Of a stretch of DNA of 41,404 bases, positions 18,815 through 28,762 are shown one piece after another. Made by a program: the position numbers and the translations under genes. Source of the stretch: Nitrosomonadaceae bacterium (lineage in GTDB: Bacteria > Pseudomonadota > Gammaproteobacteria > Burkholderiales > Nitrosomonadaceae). How positions within the stretch are numbered: position 1 is the stretch's first letter; each line of letters begins with the position of its first letter. The notes beneath the pieces were generated by a model. The model saw only the letters and a program-made list of their open reading frames with translations, was not told the DNA's origin and did not search any database. The stretch is taken from NCBI GenBank assembly GCA_002721545.1, contig PBKR01000029.1:1-41404 (forward strand), in the 5' to 3' direction.

Positions 18815-20620
18815 ATGCGCCCTACACGTTTAGAAAATCCATCGGCCAATCGTAATGACTGGAGGACAATATGCTCTTTAATACCTTATTTATGGGAATT
18901 TAAAGGGAGAATTTTTTTAGCACTATTGTTATTGGTAATGGCCAAATTAGCAAGTGTTTCAGTACCTCTGGTAATGAAAGAAATAGTTGATGTTCTTGAT
19001 CAGCCATCTGATATGTTGGTCTTGCCAGTATTGCTTGTGATAGGTTATGGAGTGTTGCGTCTATGTAGTACTTTATTTGGTGAAATTCGTGATGCTGTTT
19101 TTGCAAGGGTAACACAACGAGCAATACGTAGAGTTGCAATTCGAGTTTTTGAGCATCTACATGCATTGTCATTACGCTTTCATTTAGTACGTCAAACTGG
19201 GGGTGTATCACGTGATATTGAGAGGGGTTCACGTGGCATATCATTTCTGCTTAACTTTATGATATTCAATATTTTGCCAACCTTTTTGGAAATTGGCTTA
19301 GTGACAGTGATCCTTCTTTCTAATTATGATATCTGGTTTACTATAATTATTCTTGTAACATTATCTGCTTATATCGCCCTTACGCTAATTGTTACAGAAT
19401 GGCGTATGATTTTCCGTCGTACCATGAATGACATGGATTCAAAGGCGAATACACGTGCAATTGATAGTCTATTAAATTATGAAACTGTAAAATATTTTGG
19501 TAATGAATCATGGGAAGCAGAGCGATACGATGACCATTTACAGAAGTGGGAAACTGCTGCAGTGCGTAACCAGACTTCACTTGCTGCCCTTAATGCTGGG
19601 CAAAGTGCCATTATAGCGCTAGGTGTAACATTGTTAATGCTTTTAGCATCTGACGGAGTGGTTAAGGGGTCAATGTCATTGGGTGATTTAGTGTTAATTA
19701 ATGCTTTTATGTTGCAGCTTTATATGCCATTACATTTTCTTGGATTTGTTTATCGTGAAATTAAGCATTCACTAACAGATATGGAGAAAATGTTTACACT
19801 GCTAGCGGAAAAGGAAGAGATTAAAGATAAGGAAAATGCTTTTGATCTCGTTAAAGAAGATGCTTCAATTCGTTTTGAAAAAGTAAATTTTAGCTATGAA
19901 TCTAATCGTCAAATTTTATTTAATATAAGTTTTGATATTCCTGCTGGGCGTAATATTGCAGTAGTTGGGCATAGTGGATCAGGTAAGTCTACAATTTCAC
20001 GTTTATTATTTCGTTTCTATGAGATCACTAGTGGCTGTATTTTAGTAAATGGACAGGATATTCGTAATATTACCCAGAAGAGCCTTCGAGCAGCTATAGG
20101 TATCGTTCCACAAGATACAATCTTGTTTAATGAAAGTATTTATTACAACATAGCCTATGGATGTCCTGAGGCAAGTAGAGAGGAGGTCATCGAGGCAGCA
20201 AAATCAGCTCATATTCATGATTTTATTGAGAGCCTACCAGGTAAGTATGAAACAGCAGTAGGAGAGAGGGGGCTGAAACTGTCTGGTGGAGAAAAACAGC
20301 GTGTTGCAATTGCCCGGGCAATTTTGAAGGGATCAGAAATTCTTATTTTTGATGAGGCCACTTCAGCACTAGATTCAAAATCTGAGAAGGCTATTCAGAG
20401 AGAGATAAAGAGAATAGCTGTAAATCGTACTACGCTTACAATTGCACATCGACTCTCTACTATTGCTGATGCTGATCAGATTTTAGTAATGGATAAAGGT
20501 AAGATTATAGAACGTGGTAGTCATCAGGAGTTATTAGTAGCAAAAGGGTTCTATTCACAAATGTGGGAGTTACAGCAGCAAGAAGAACAGACCAGAGCAT
20601 ATTTAGCATCTAATATCTAG
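18815..20620 (+). CDS. Atm1/HMT-type ABC exporter (fused membrane and ATPase domains)
   Basis: This 601-residue half-transporter has a six-helix membrane domain (about 25-320) and an ATPase domain with Walker A GHSGSGKST at 385-393, signature LSGGE at 489-493 and Walker B Asp513-Glu514. The family resemblance is to the Atm1/ABCB7 group: SLRFHLVRQTGG near 126, and the ESWEAERYDDHLQKWE segment. Bacterial Atm1-like exporters are linked to glutathione conjugates, heavy metals or Fe-S-related compounds; which applies here is open. It lies 171 bases after the efflux operon, so separate transcription is likely. Confidence 0.9.
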   Translation: MRPTRLENPSANRNDWRTICSLIPYLWEFKGRIFLALLLLVMAKLASVSVPLVMKEIVDVLDQPSDMLVLPVLLVIGYGVLRLCSTLFGEIRDAVFARVTQRAIRRVAIRVFEHLHALSLRFHLVRQTGGVSRDIERGSRGISFLLNFMIFNILPTFLEIGLVTVILLSNYDIWFTIIILVTLSAYIALTLIVTEWRMIFRRTMNDMDSKANTRAIDSLLNYETVKYFGNESWEAERYDDHLQKWETAAVRNQTSLAALNAGQSAIIALGVTLLMLLASDGVVKGSMSLGDLVLINAFMLQLYMPLHFLGFVYREIKHSLTDMEKMFTLLAEKEEIKDKENAFDLVKEDASIRFEKVNFSYESNRQILFNISFDIPAGRNIAVVGHSGSGKSTISRLLFRFYEITSGCILVNGQDIRNITQKSLRAAIGIVPQDTILFNESIYYNIAYGCPEASREEVIEAAKSAHIHDFIESLPGKYETAVGERGLKLSGGEKQRVAIARAILKGSEILIFDEATSALDSKSEKAIQREIKRIAVNRTTLTIAHRLSTIADADQILVMDKGKIIERGSHQELLVAKGFYSQMWELQQQEEQTRAYLASNI

Positions 20621-20797
20621 AGCTTCACAAGTGCTATTTCCACATAGTTGGATAGTAACATATTGATTGGTAACATCCGTACAATATAGATTTTTACAAG
20701 TATTGGCATACAGTTTATAGTCAGAGATTCTGATCTATGGTTAATTAAAAAATTTTTTAATCGATTATTAGTGAAATTTTTGGGTAGTGTAAGAACA

Positions 20798-21631
20798 ATG
20801 AAGAAAATAATCTTGGCATTATCCATAACAATATTTTTTACCAGTGTTGCTGTTGCAAAACCGGGAGAATTGCGTTTAAGGTCAGAATCTGCAATTGTTC
20901 TAGATGCTAAGAAAGGTGATGTTATTTATGGTAAAAATGCAGATAAGATTAGGCCAATAGCTTCAATTACGAAGCTGATGACGGCAATAGTTGTACTTGA
21001 TGCACAATTACCATTAAATGAAAAAATTTCTATAAGATCAGCTGACGTTGATCGTATAAAGAATACGCGCTCACGTTTATCAATTGGGTCTAAGCTTACT
21101 CGTAAAGAGTTACTGTTATTAGCATTGATGTCATCAGATAATCGTGCGGCTGCAGCATTAGGGCGTACTTATCCTGGTGGCAAGAGAAGCTTTGTTAAAG
21201 CAATGAACAATAAGGCTTTTGAATTGGGTATGGGGAATAGTCTTTTTGTTGAATCTACCGGGCTTAGCAGTAGGAATGTTTCTACTGCTCGTGATTTAGC
21301 AAAACTGGTTGGAGCTGCACATAGATACAAACTTATTCGTAAATATACTACTACTGCAGCATATGCAATAAAGCTTCCTCATAGGAAGCGAAAATTATTA
21401 TATAAAAATTCTAATAGTCTTGTACGTCGAGGAGTTTGGGATATTGATATATCAAAAACTGGTTTTCTAAAGGCGGCAGGACGCTGTTTAGTTATGCATG
21501 CACAAATACTTGGCAGACCAGTAATAATAGTATTACTTGACTCTTGGGGGAAAAATACTCGAATTGGCGATGCTAATCGTATTAAGAAATGGATGGAAAG
21601 AAAGAATCGCTTTAAAATACATAAAAGCTGA
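20798..21631 (+). CDS. pbpG: D-alanyl-D-alanine endopeptidase, PBP7 type (S11 family)
   Basis: The ATG at 20798 gives a 277-residue protein with a clear signal peptide (MKKIILALS... ending VAVA, cleavage near residue 20). An in-frame GTG at 20771 would add nine residues before the signal and is less likely. The active-site motifs are Ser56-x-x-Lys59 (SITK), Ser113-Asp114-Asn115 and Lys220-Thr221-Gly222. PBP7-type enzymes cut peptide cross-links in peptidoglycan in the periplasm. The short length, without the C-terminal anchoring domain of DacA, favours PbpG over a DD-carboxypeptidase. Confidence 0.9.
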   Translation: MKKIILALSITIFFTSVAVAKPGELRLRSESAIVLDAKKGDVIYGKNADKIRPIASITKLMTAIVVLDAQLPLNEKISIRSADVDRIKNTRSRLSIGSKLTRKELLLLALMSSDNRAAAALGRTYPGGKRSFVKAMNNKAFELGMGNSLFVESTGLSSRNVSTARDLAKLVGAAHRYKLIRKYTTTAAYAIKLPHRKRKLLYKNSNSLVRRGVWDIDISKTGFLKAAGRCLVMHAQILGRPVIIVLLDSWGKNTRIGDANRIKKWMERKNRFKIHKS

Positions 21632-21690
21632 GTGATTACTGATAAATTATAAATAGGCTATTTATATATTTATATTTTTAATTGGCTAGA

Positions 21691-22947
21691 TTAGAGTAAT
21701 TGAAATGCAAGAATAGCAACAAATGTAGGTGGTAATGCTGCTATTAATAGCCCTAAAGGATGGATTGCTTCATCTTTAAATGAGTCTTTAAGTATAGCAA
21801 AACCTGCAGGATTAGGAGCATTAGCGATAACTGTTAGACCTCCACCTGTAACTGCTCCGGCAACAAGAGAATATTGAAATTCAGGGCTTGTTCCTTCTAA
21901 TAAAGAACCAAGATATGTAAGTGCAGCATTATCAGTAAATGCTGTAAGAAGCGTAGCGCCATAAAAAAGAACAGTATTATCCATGCCTTGTAATATTGGC
22001 TGCAGCCACCATTTTTGTTGTGCTCCTAATACAACAAGGCCTGCAAGAAAGAAAGCAACTAATAAGCCCTCTCGTAGAATTAATCTATCCTGATAGCGTT
22101 CGTAGGCGTGCGCAAACCCAATAAAAAAAAGGAGTAACCCCATAAATACTTCTGGATGATGGGCAAAAATTATCACACCTATTAGAAAGAAAAGATGAAT
22201 AAATAGAACGGGTAATGGAACATTTTTATCTTGGGATTCTTTATAAGAATTAATCCGTGAGAGCTCCTGTCGAAAAATAAAAGTCGCAGTTATAGTATTT
22301 ATTAATACTATGACAATAGCTTTCCAGCCAAATGTACTTAACATAAATGTAAGATCCCACCCCCACTTGTTCGCTACCATAAGTACTGGTGGAGCAGCAA
22401 ATGAAGTCATTGTTCCACCAACTGAAATATTTACAAATAAAATACCAAGAGTGGCATATTTAAGTTTGGTTGTAATACCTTGGGAATAATAGCGTTCAAG
22501 AAGTATGAGCCCGGCGAGTGTCATTGCAGCTGGTTCAGTTATGAATGATCCCAGTAGGGGTACTATTGATAAAGTGACAAGATAAAATGTCATTCCATCT
22601 GACCATGGGATAATTTGTGCAAGTTTTTTCACACAGAGCATTGTAAATTGAAGAATTGGACGGCTACCTGCGATTACCATGATGGCGAATACAAACATTG
22701 GTTCAGTAAAGCTTTGTTGCTCAAGGTATGAGGTGGCTGCTTGTTTACCATCAATAGATAATATTGCTACAGTTAACACTAATGCCCAAAGACCGAAGAC
22801 AACCTCTACTTCACCTAAAAAATGCCATATTCCAGAATGAGCTGGGCGCGTATGAGCTAAATGTTGGAAGAATTTTGTTGAGAAGGTGTGAATCAAAGCG
22901 ATGCCAAATAGTATTGCACCGATTAATTCAATTGTAGTTGGGTTCAT
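21691..22947 (-). CDS. Putative Na+/H+ antiporter (IT-superfamily membrane protein)
   Basis: The 418-residue protein is almost wholly hydrophobic, with roughly ten or more membrane segments. Its opening (IELIGAILFGIALIHTFSTKFFQHLAHTRP) and the blocks FITEPAAMTLAGLILLERYY and FTDNAALTYLGSLLEG resemble the family annotated as putative Na+/H+ antiporters. Polar-containing re-entrant segments of this kind are typical of ion transporters of that superfamily. The ion and direction are inferred from the family, not from the sequence. It is convergent with pbpG and divergent from the FKBP gene. Confidence 0.78.
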   Translation of the reverse strand: MNPTTIELIGAILFGIALIHTFSTKFFQHLAHTRPAHSGIWHFLGEVEVVFGLWALVLTVAILSIDGKQAATSYLEQQSFTEPMFVFAIMVIAGSRPILQFTMLCVKKLAQIIPWSDGMTFYLVTLSIVPLLGSFITEPAAMTLAGLILLERYYSQGITTKLKYATLGILFVNISVGGTMTSFAAPPVLMVANKWGWDLTFMLSTFGWKAIVIVLINTITATFIFRQELSRINSYKESQDKNVPLPVLFIHLFFLIGVIIFAHHPEVFMGLLLFFIGFAHAYERYQDRLILREGLLVAFFLAGLVVLGAQQKWWLQPILQGMDNTVLFYGATLLTAFTDNAALTYLGSLLEGTSPEFQYSLVAGAVTGGGLTVIANAPNPAGFAILKDSFKDEAIHPLGLLIAALPPTFVAILAFQLL

Positions 22948-23006
22948 TTATCGTTGGTAATTTCATTATTCTGAGGATTCAAATTTCTCATAAATTAATA
23001 CCCAAG

Positions 23007-23037
23007 TATAATTATATGAAGTAACTATAATTATATG
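23007..23037. repeat. Short direct repeat in the antiporter/FKBP intergenic region
   Basis: TATAATTATATG occurs twice, at 23007-23018 and 23026-23037, a period of 19 bases. Each copy contains the palindromic core ATAATTAT. The pair lies in the 277-base gap between the divergent antiporter and FKBP genes. It could be a binding-site pair or simply AT-rich drift. Confidence 0.4.
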
Positions 23038-23224
23038 CTGATTAATTCAATAATTTAACAGGCTTTAATTATCTTTTGATATCTAGCTCTTATGTTATTG
23101 AATGAGGATGTTGTATTGTACATCAAGGTATAATATCTCAGTATTATGTGGCCTATAAAAGATCTTATTAGTATATTATTTCTAATTATAGTCGAACGTT
23201 TTAATTTTTCTTTTTGAGGTAATT

Positions 23225-23662
23225 ATGATTAAAGCAAAAGCAATATTTAATTTGACCGTAGTAGTTTTTAGTATGTTGTCACTGCAGCAATATGCATTCT
23301 CTGATACTACAAAGGTAATAGAGCTTGTAAAAATCGATTCTAAAATAGGATCAGGTGAAGAGGCAACTGGTGGCCATACTGTTAAAGTTCATTATACAGG
23401 CTGGCTTTATAAAGCAGATGCACCTTATAAGAAGGGGGCTAAATTTGATAGCTCAGTTGATCGGGGAGAGCCATTTGTTTTTCCATTAGGTGTGGGGCGA
23501 GTAATTAAAGGGTGGGATCAAGGAGTTGTAGGGATGAAAATTGGGGGAAAGAGGACTCTGATTATTCCAGCCCATCTTGGATATGGTATGCGCGGGGCGG
23601 GAGATTCTATTCCGCCCAACGCAGTTTTAGTTTTTGATGTTGAATTACTTGATTTACGTTAA
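23225..23662 (+). CDS. FKBP-type peptidyl-prolyl isomerase, exported
   Basis: The single FKBP domain (about residues 45-145) carries the family residues [34 protein letters not shown] and the ending [12 protein letters not shown] signal peptide occupies about residues 1-26 (ending QYAFSDT), so it should act on periplasmic proteins as a folding catalyst. The 145-residue length fits a single-domain enzyme. A strong GAGG lies 6-7 bases before the ATG. Confidence 0.93.
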   Translation: MIKAKAIFNLTVVVFSMLSLQQYAFSDTTKVIELVKIDSKIGSGEEATGGHTVKVHYTGWLYKADAPYKKGAKFDSSVDRGEPFVFPLGVGRVIKGWDQGVVGMKIGGKRTLIIPAHLGYGMRGAGDSIPPNAVLVFDVELLDLR

Positions 23663-23723
23663 ATTTAAATTATAGGGGCTAAAGATATTTATTATGTCGT
23701 ACTCCTATTAAACAAATATTATT

Positions 23724-24110
23724 ATGGCAGGCTTACATTCAGATACTCCTAGACCAAATGAAATTAAATTGCATCAAAAGTCTAAATTAATGGAGATTTC
23801 TTTTGATAATGGTAAGGTTTTTAAATTGTCATATGAATTTTTACGTGTCTATTCTCCTTCAGCTGAAGTTCGTGGGCATAGTCCTGGGCAGGAAATATTG
23901 CAAACTGGAAAGCAGGATATAAGTATTAATTATATTGAACCAGTAGGAAGTTATGCAATTCAACCGAATTTCTCAGATGGCCATAATTCGGGTTTATATT
24001 CTTGGGACTTACTTTATAACTATGGTATAAATCAAGATAAAATGTGGCTGCAATATCTAAAGAGAATTGATGAGGCAGGTGCAAGTAGGAAATTATCTAC
24101 GCACAAATAG
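23724..24110 (+). CDS. DUF971 family protein
   Basis: This 128-residue protein is a complete DUF971 (gamma-butyrobetaine hydroxylase-like N-terminal domain) protein. The conserved blocks are FKLSYEFLRVYSPSAEVRGH and the downstream YAIQPNFSDGHNSGLYSWDLLY. Betaproteobacteria usually carry it immediately before ubiE, as here. The function is not established; the fold resembles a small metal-binding module. I infer only a possible link to quinone biosynthesis from its position. Confidence 0.88.
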   Translation: MAGLHSDTPRPNEIKLHQKSKLMEISFDNGKVFKLSYEFLRVYSPSAEVRGHSPGQEILQTGKQDISINYIEPVGSYAIQPNFSDGHNSGLYSWDLLYNYGINQDKMWLQYLKRIDEAGASRKLSTHK

Positions 24111-24193
24111 AATTGGCATATTTATATGAAGCATAGTATTCATTATTTAATAGTATGTAGCAAATATATTTTTGGTATTTAATACATAAATTT

Positions 24194-24928
24194 ATGACAA
24201 AAACTACACATTTCGGTTTTAATTCAGTTTCAGAGACTGATAAGTCGCATAAGGTGGCGGGAGTTTTTAACTCTGTAGCAGAACATTATAATTTGATGAA
24301 CGACCTTATGTCAGTTGGGATGCATAGGTTATGGAAACGATTTGCTATAGAGGCGAGTGGAGTTAAAGCTGGTGATCGGGTGCTTGATATAGCAGGTGGT
24401 ACAGCAGATATAAGTACATTGTTTAGTGATCACATTGGAGAGAATGGAGAGATTTGGCTTACTGATATAAATAATTCTATGCTTTCTATAGGCCGTGATC
24501 GAATTTTAGACTCTGGCCTGAAAGTATCAGTAGCACAGTGTGATGCTGAAAAATTACCTTTCCCAAATAATTATTTTAATCGTGTGAGCGTTGCATTTGG
24601 ACTTAGAAATATGACCCATAAGGATGTGGCATTGAAAGAAATGTTTCGTGTACTTTGTCCTGGGGGGCGTCTAATTGTCTTGGAATTTTCTAAAATTTGG
24701 GAGCCATTGCAACCGATATATGATAAATATTCATTTGATATGCTGCCTACTATAGGCAGATTTATTGCTGATGATGAAGATAGTTATCGTTATCTTGCTG
24801 AATCTATTCGTGTACACCCTGGGCAGGAGGAACTTAAAGAAATGATGAAAATGGCTGGTTTCGAGAGAGTCGAGTATTTCAATCTTACTGCAGGAGTTGT
24901 TGCATTACACCGTGGAAATAAATTTTAG
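24194..24928 (+). CDS. ubiE: Ubiquinone/menaquinone biosynthesis C-methyltransferase
   Basis: UbiE transfers a methyl group from S-adenosylmethionine to the quinone ring (C2 of the demethylated benzoquinol intermediate). The 244-residue length fits. SAM motif I ([12 protein letters not shown]) is at 63-74, preceded by the UbiE signature [22 protein letters not shown] and followed by [18 protein letters not shown]. In this organism ubiquinone would accept electrons derived from hydroxylamine oxidation. The gene is followed by ubiJ and ubiB. Confidence 0.97.
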   Translation: MTKTTHFGFNSVSETDKSHKVAGVFNSVAEHYNLMNDLMSVGMHRLWKRFAIEASGVKAGDRVLDIAGGTADISTLFSDHIGENGEIWLTDINNSMLSIGRDRILDSGLKVSVAQCDAEKLPFPNNYFNRVSVAFGLRNMTHKDVALKEMFRVLCPGGRLIVLEFSKIWEPLQPIYDKYSFDMLPTIGRFIADDEDSYRYLAESIRVHPGQEELKEMMKMAGFERVEYFNLTAGVVALHRGNKF

Positions 24929-25028
24929 AAAATTCTAAAACAATATTATGTGCCTAGAGTACCTGAGCTTAAAATGAATTTAGCTGTAGCTATAACTTAT
25001 AGAAGGTATTCCAAAATTTAAAACTATC

Positions 25029-25634
25029 ATGCTGTCTTCCGTAGCTTTGACTCCGTTTAATCATATTCTACTTAGTGAAAGTTGGGCTAAGGAGCGACTT
25101 CAGTTACATATTGGAAAGACAATACAATTTTGTATTTCTCCATTCTTTAGTACTAAGCTAACTGTACAAAAAAATGGCGAGTTAGCAGTAGCAGTTAATT
25201 GCAAAAATATTGATGCTACAGCCACTTGTACACTTGGTTTATTGTCTCGTTTATTGATACAAGATGAAAATGCATATAGTGAGATTAGTATATCTGGAGA
25301 TAACGCGTTTGCTAAAGACTTTATTTATATAAGTAAAAATATACGCTGGGATGTGGAACAGGACTTGAGTCAAGTTACAGGAGATATCCTTGCTCATCGT
25401 ATAGTGAAGGCTAGTAAAGATATAAAATATTGGCACAGTGAGACTACTCAAAACTTATTAGAAGCAATAGCAGAATATTGGTTAGAGGAACAGCCATTAT
25501 TAGCCACTTCCACTCATGTTAAAGAATTTAATGATAGTGTAGGTAATTTAAATAAAGAGGTAGATCAACTAGTAGTTCGGATAGACAAATTAGCTAGAAA
25601 AGTCCTTAAAAGATCTAATAAGGGTGTTTCATAA
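25029..25634 (+). CDS. ubiJ: UbiJ-type ubiquinone assembly factor (SCP2 domain)
   Basis: The 201-residue protein has an SCP2-like lipid-binding domain at about 10-120 and a C-terminal helical, charged segment (NLNKEVDQLVVRIDKLARKVLKR) likely to form a coiled coil. This arrangement is that of UbiJ, which with UbiK helps organise the soluble ubiquinone-biosynthesis complex. Sequence conservation is low in this family, so the name relies on the SCP2 domain and on placement between ubiE and ubiB. Confidence 0.85.
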   Translation: MLSSVALTPFNHILLSESWAKERLQLHIGKTIQFCISPFFSTKLTVQKNGELAVAVNCKNIDATATCTLGLLSRLLIQDENAYSEISISGDNAFAKDFIYISKNIRWDVEQDLSQVTGDILAHRIVKASKDIKYWHSETTQNLLEAIAEYWLEEQPLLATSTHVKEFNDSVGNLNKEVDQLVVRIDKLARKVLKRSNKGVS

Positions 25635-25662
25635 TAAATACAAAATGAAGATTATAAAATAA

Positions 25663-27180
25663 ATGCGTTTTCTTAGATTTCTAAAAATTAATGCTGTAGC
25701 GCTACGCTTTGGTCTTGATGAGTTTTTCCCAAGTCATGGATGGATTAGATTGCTGAAAATACCTATTTGGTTAATGACTTTTTGGCGTAAAAGATTACAT
25801 AAAGCACGTGCGGTTCGTTTGCGTATGGCCCTAGAAAATTTAGGACCTATTTTTATAAAATTTGGTCAAATGTTATCTACTCGTCGTGATCTATTGCCAC
25901 AAGATATATCAGATGAATTGGCGAAGCTGCAAGATCAGGTCCCACCCTTTTCTTCCAGTATTGTATTAACAATATTAGAGAAAGTATATGGAAAACCAAT
26001 CAATGAAGTATTTTTAGAGTTTGAACATGAGCCAATAGCAAGCGCTTCAGTTGCACAAGTACATTTTGCAGTACTACATGATGGGACTAAGGTTGCTGTA
26101 AAAGTTTTGCGCCCTGGGATTGAGAATGTCATCGCACATGATATTGCTTTGATGGAAACAGGCGCATGGTTAGCTGAGACCTTATGGCCAGATGGTAAGA
26201 GACTAAAGACGAGAGAAGTAGTATCAGAATTTGCAAGGCATTTAGATAATGAGCTTGATCTTTTACGCGAGGCTTCTAATTGTAGCCAATTAAGACGTAA
26301 TTTTATTAACTCGCCTTTGTTATTTGTACCAGAAGTATATTGGGACTATTGTGATGCAGGGGTCATGGTGATGGGCCGGATTCATGGAACGCCAATTAGT
26401 CATATATCTTCGTTACATGAGAAGGGCATAGATATCCCAAAGCTTGCTCGTACGGGTGTAGAAATCTTTTTTACTCAGGTATTTCGAGATGGGTACTTTC
26501 ATGCAGATATGCATCCAGGTAATATTTTTGTTGGTGATGATGGGCAGTATATTGCAGTTGATTTCGGTATTATGGGCACACTTACAGATGAAGATAGAAA
26601 TTATTTGGCGCAAAATTTTCTAGCTTTTTTTGGGCGGGACTATAGGCGTGTTGCAGAAGCTCATGTTGAAGCTGGATGGGCTCCAAAGGATACAAGAGTA
26701 GATGATTTCGAAAATGCGATTCGTGCAGTATGTGAACCAATTTTTGATAGGCCATTAAAAGAGATTTCTTTTGGTCGTGTTTTATTACGTTTATTTCAAA
26801 CGTCACGAAAATTTAATGTGGAAATTCAACCGCAATTAGTTATGTTGCAGAAAACATTATTAAATATTGAGGGTCTTGGTCGGGATCTTGATCCAGATCT
26901 GGATCTTTGGACTACAGCTAAGCCATACTTGGGAGATTGGATGTCTGAGCAAATTGGCTGGCGCGGGATGTATAGTGGTATACAGAAAGAAGGGAAGAAT
27001 TGGGCTGTTATGATTCCACAGCTTCCTCGTCTCTTGCACCAAACTTTGAGTAAAAACCCAGCAGAAGACCTTGAAAAAAGAATGGTTGAATTACTGAAAG
27101 AAGAAAAACGACAAAGTCGCTTATTATTTGTTTTGTCAGCGTTGTTAATAGCATTGTTATTTTGGCAGATATGGTATTAG
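25663..27180 (+). CDS. ubiB: UbiB, atypical kinase/ATPase of ubiquinone biosynthesis
   Basis: UbiB (ABC1/ADCK family) supports ubiquinone synthesis, probably by ATP-dependent extraction of lipid intermediates. In 505 residues the KxGQ signature reads KFGQ at 66-69, with the nucleotide-binding Ala/Lys block VAVKVLRPG near 147-155, [11 protein letters not shown], and AVDFGIMG with Asp300. The C-terminus has one hydrophobic segment (about 487-505, [18 protein letters not shown]), anchoring it to the inner membrane. It follows ubiJ by 28 bases. Confidence 0.96.
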   Translation: MRFLRFLKINAVALRFGLDEFFPSHGWIRLLKIPIWLMTFWRKRLHKARAVRLRMALENLGPIFIKFGQMLSTRRDLLPQDISDELAKLQDQVPPFSSSIVLTILEKVYGKPINEVFLEFEHEPIASASVAQVHFAVLHDGTKVAVKVLRPGIENVIAHDIALMETGAWLAETLWPDGKRLKTREVVSEFARHLDNELDLLREASNCSQLRRNFINSPLLFVPEVYWDYCDAGVMVMGRIHGTPISHISSLHEKGIDIPKLARTGVEIFFTQVFRDGYFHADMHPGNIFVGDDGQYIAVDFGIMGTLTDEDRNYLAQNFLAFFGRDYRRVAEAHVEAGWAPKDTRVDDFENAIRAVCEPIFDRPLKEISFGRVLLRLFQTSRKFNVEIQPQLVMLQKTLLNIEGLGRDLDPDLDLWTTAKPYLGDWMSEQIGWRGMYSGIQKEGKNWAVMIPQLPRLLHQTLSKNPAEDLEKRMVELLKEEKRQSRLLFVLSALLIALLFWQIWY

Positions 27181-27531
27181 TATACTTTAAAGAGGAATTT
27201 TATAAATTTGTCAGTAATTTTTGAAAATTTCTATTTTTAAAGTAGTGGGCTATGGCATTACTTGAAATATTAAGTGTAATAAGATCCTTTGTTAATTTTA
27301 CTGTATTAGATAACACCAATATTACTATTGAGGCAGGTATTTTTTATCTTATTAGCCTCATCTGGTTATTGTAAAACAACAGTATTATATTATTGTAGGC
27401 TTTAATCTGTCTGATTTTGGCCAAATTTTATTGGATGGTAAAATTATACTTATTATGCTATCAGAATACGGTTTAAAAGATAAATTTTTCTTTTCGGTAT
27501 AACTTATTCTTAATATTTTTTAATAATTTAT
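27181..27531. other. AT-rich intergenic region with one weak small ORF
   Basis: This 351-base gap lies between ubiB and the ferredoxin gene. It holds an inverted repeat (TGAGGC 27329-27334, GCCTCA 27355-27360) with a 20-base loop and no T-run after it. A 40-codon frame at 27252-27374 (MALLEILSV... ending FYLISLIWLL) lacks a ribosome binding site. A candidate ferredoxin promoter lies near its end. No RNA gene is apparent. Confidence 0.5.
27431..27459 (+). promoter_or_regulatory. Candidate sigma-70 promoter for the [2Fe-2S] ferredoxin gene
   Basis: TTGGAT (27431-27436) and TATGCT (27454-27459) are separated by 17 bases, giving a leader of about 65 bases to the ATG at 27532. An overlapping alternative is TTGGCC with TAAAAT. 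In DNA this AT-rich such matches occur by chance, so support is moderate. Confidence 0.35.
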
Positions 27532-27840
27532 ATGGGCTACTATCAAAAGCATGTATTTTTCTGCGTTAATCAGAGGGAGGGAGGAGCATTATGTTGTAAT
27601 GAATATGGTGCGCAGGAAATACGTGATTATGCTAAAAAACGGATTAAGAAATTAAATCTAAATCGTAAAGGGAAAGTTAGGATTAATATGGCCGGATGCC
27701 TTGATAGGTGCGATGAGGGGCCAGTTATTGTGGTGTATCCTGATGAGATTTGGTACACCTATGTAGACAGAGAAGACATAGATGAAATTATAGAAGAGCA
27801 TATTATAAATGGCCGCGTAGTTGATAGGTTAAAAATTTAA
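27532..27840 (+). CDS. Thioredoxin-like [2Fe-2S] ferredoxin
   Basis: This 102-residue Shethna-type ferredoxin has the cluster ligands of its family: Cys11 (VFFC), Cys21/22 (ALCC), Cys56 and Cys60 (AGCLDRC). The start KHVFFCVNQR and the segments INMAGCLDRCDEGP and VVYPDEIWY are typical of the short thioredoxin-like ferredoxins of proteobacteria. It is probably a soluble electron carrier; partners are unknown. Confidence 0.92.
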   Translation: MGYYQKHVFFCVNQREGGALCCNEYGAQEIRDYAKKRIKKLNLNRKGKVRINMAGCLDRCDEGPVIVVYPDEIWYTYVDREDIDEIIEEHIINGRVVDRLKI

Positions 27841-27994
27841 TTTTTATTTGGCATTAAAAATAAATAATAATATATAGCCTCATTTGTAATGACCTATTTG
27901 CTATTGTGAGTCAATTCATCTAATTATCATTAATTTTAATATAATTAGGAAATAGTTAGCTAGAAATGCAAAGTAATTTCTACTATTTATTATT

Positions 27995-28633
27995 TTGTTA
28001 GGTTCTAATATCACACAGGCATTCTTCGTTGATGGTCCCGCTGGCAAGTTGGAGGGAGTCTTGTCGGAATCAAATTATAAGAGTAGGCATGGGATTGCCG
28101 TGATTGCCCATCCTCACCCATTATACGGCGGCACTATGGATAATAAGGTAGTGCATACTCTTTTTAAAGTAGCAATTGAGTTAGGATTTATTACAGTTAA
28201 ATTTAATTACCGGGGCGTCGGTAAGAGTCAGGGGAATTATGATGATGGTTTGGGTGAAACAGAAGATATTATTGCTGTAGTTAAGGCAGTCCAGAAAAAA
28301 TTTGACTCAGAGTCTAATAATCTATCTTTATTGTTGGCTGGTTTTTCTTTTGGGGGGGCAATTCAAGCTCATGCAGCTAAAACTCTTAACCCGCATGGAC
28401 TTATTATGATTTCCCCTTCAGTAGGTCACTTTAAAGTACCAGCAATTTCTAATTATGCTAAAAGAATATTAATTGTTCAGGGTGATCAGGATGAAGTGGT
28501 TCCGCTTAAAACAATTTTACATTGGGCCGCCCCTCAGGATTTGCCAATAGTAGTAATTCCAGGTGCTGAGCATTTTTTTCATGGTAAGCTGCATATTATT
28601 AAACGTACAATCTATGATTGGTACTTATCTTAA
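27995..28633 (+). CDS. Alpha/beta hydrolase of the dienelactone-hydrolase-like group
   Basis: The 212-residue protein has the family landmarks AHPHPLYGGTMDNKVV (38-53), NYRGVGKSQG (71-80), the nucleophile elbow GFSFGG with Ser118, an acid in GDQDEVV (Asp166) and a His in GAEHFFHG (His193 or His196). The substrate cannot be named; relatives are annotated as hydrolases of unknown specificity. No ATG is available near the expected N-terminus, and the frame opens with a TTG at 27995 just before the conserved FFVDGPAGKLEG. An out-of-frame ATG at 27966 stops after 11 codons. The start is therefore uncertain. Confidence 0.85.
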   Translation: MLGSNITQAFFVDGPAGKLEGVLSESNYKSRHGIAVIAHPHPLYGGTMDNKVVHTLFKVAIELGFITVKFNYRGVGKSQGNYDDGLGETEDIIAVVKAVQKKFDSESNNLSLLLAGFSFGGAIQAHAAKTLNPHGLIMISPSVGHFKVPAISNYAKRILIVQGDQDEVVPLKTILHWAAPQDLPIVVIPGAEHFFHGKLHIIKRTIYDWYLS

Positions 28634-28762
28634 TTATCATATAAGAAAGTGGTTATGAAGATCTTGTGTGATATTTATATTCAAGAATTATAGTTTATAA
28701 AATAATTATTTTATCTATTCTGAAGAAATTATTAATCTTAATTGGTTTTTATTTAATAAATT

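Noticed and set aside
20745-20760. 16-base palindrome of T2A6T6A2 type upstream of pbpG
   Set aside because: It is low-complexity A/T sequence and is expected by chance in DNA this AT-rich.
27329-27360. TGAGGC/GCCTCA inverted repeat after ubiB as a terminator
   Set aside because: The loop is 20 bases and no T-run follows the second arm; it also lies 150 bases after ubiB.
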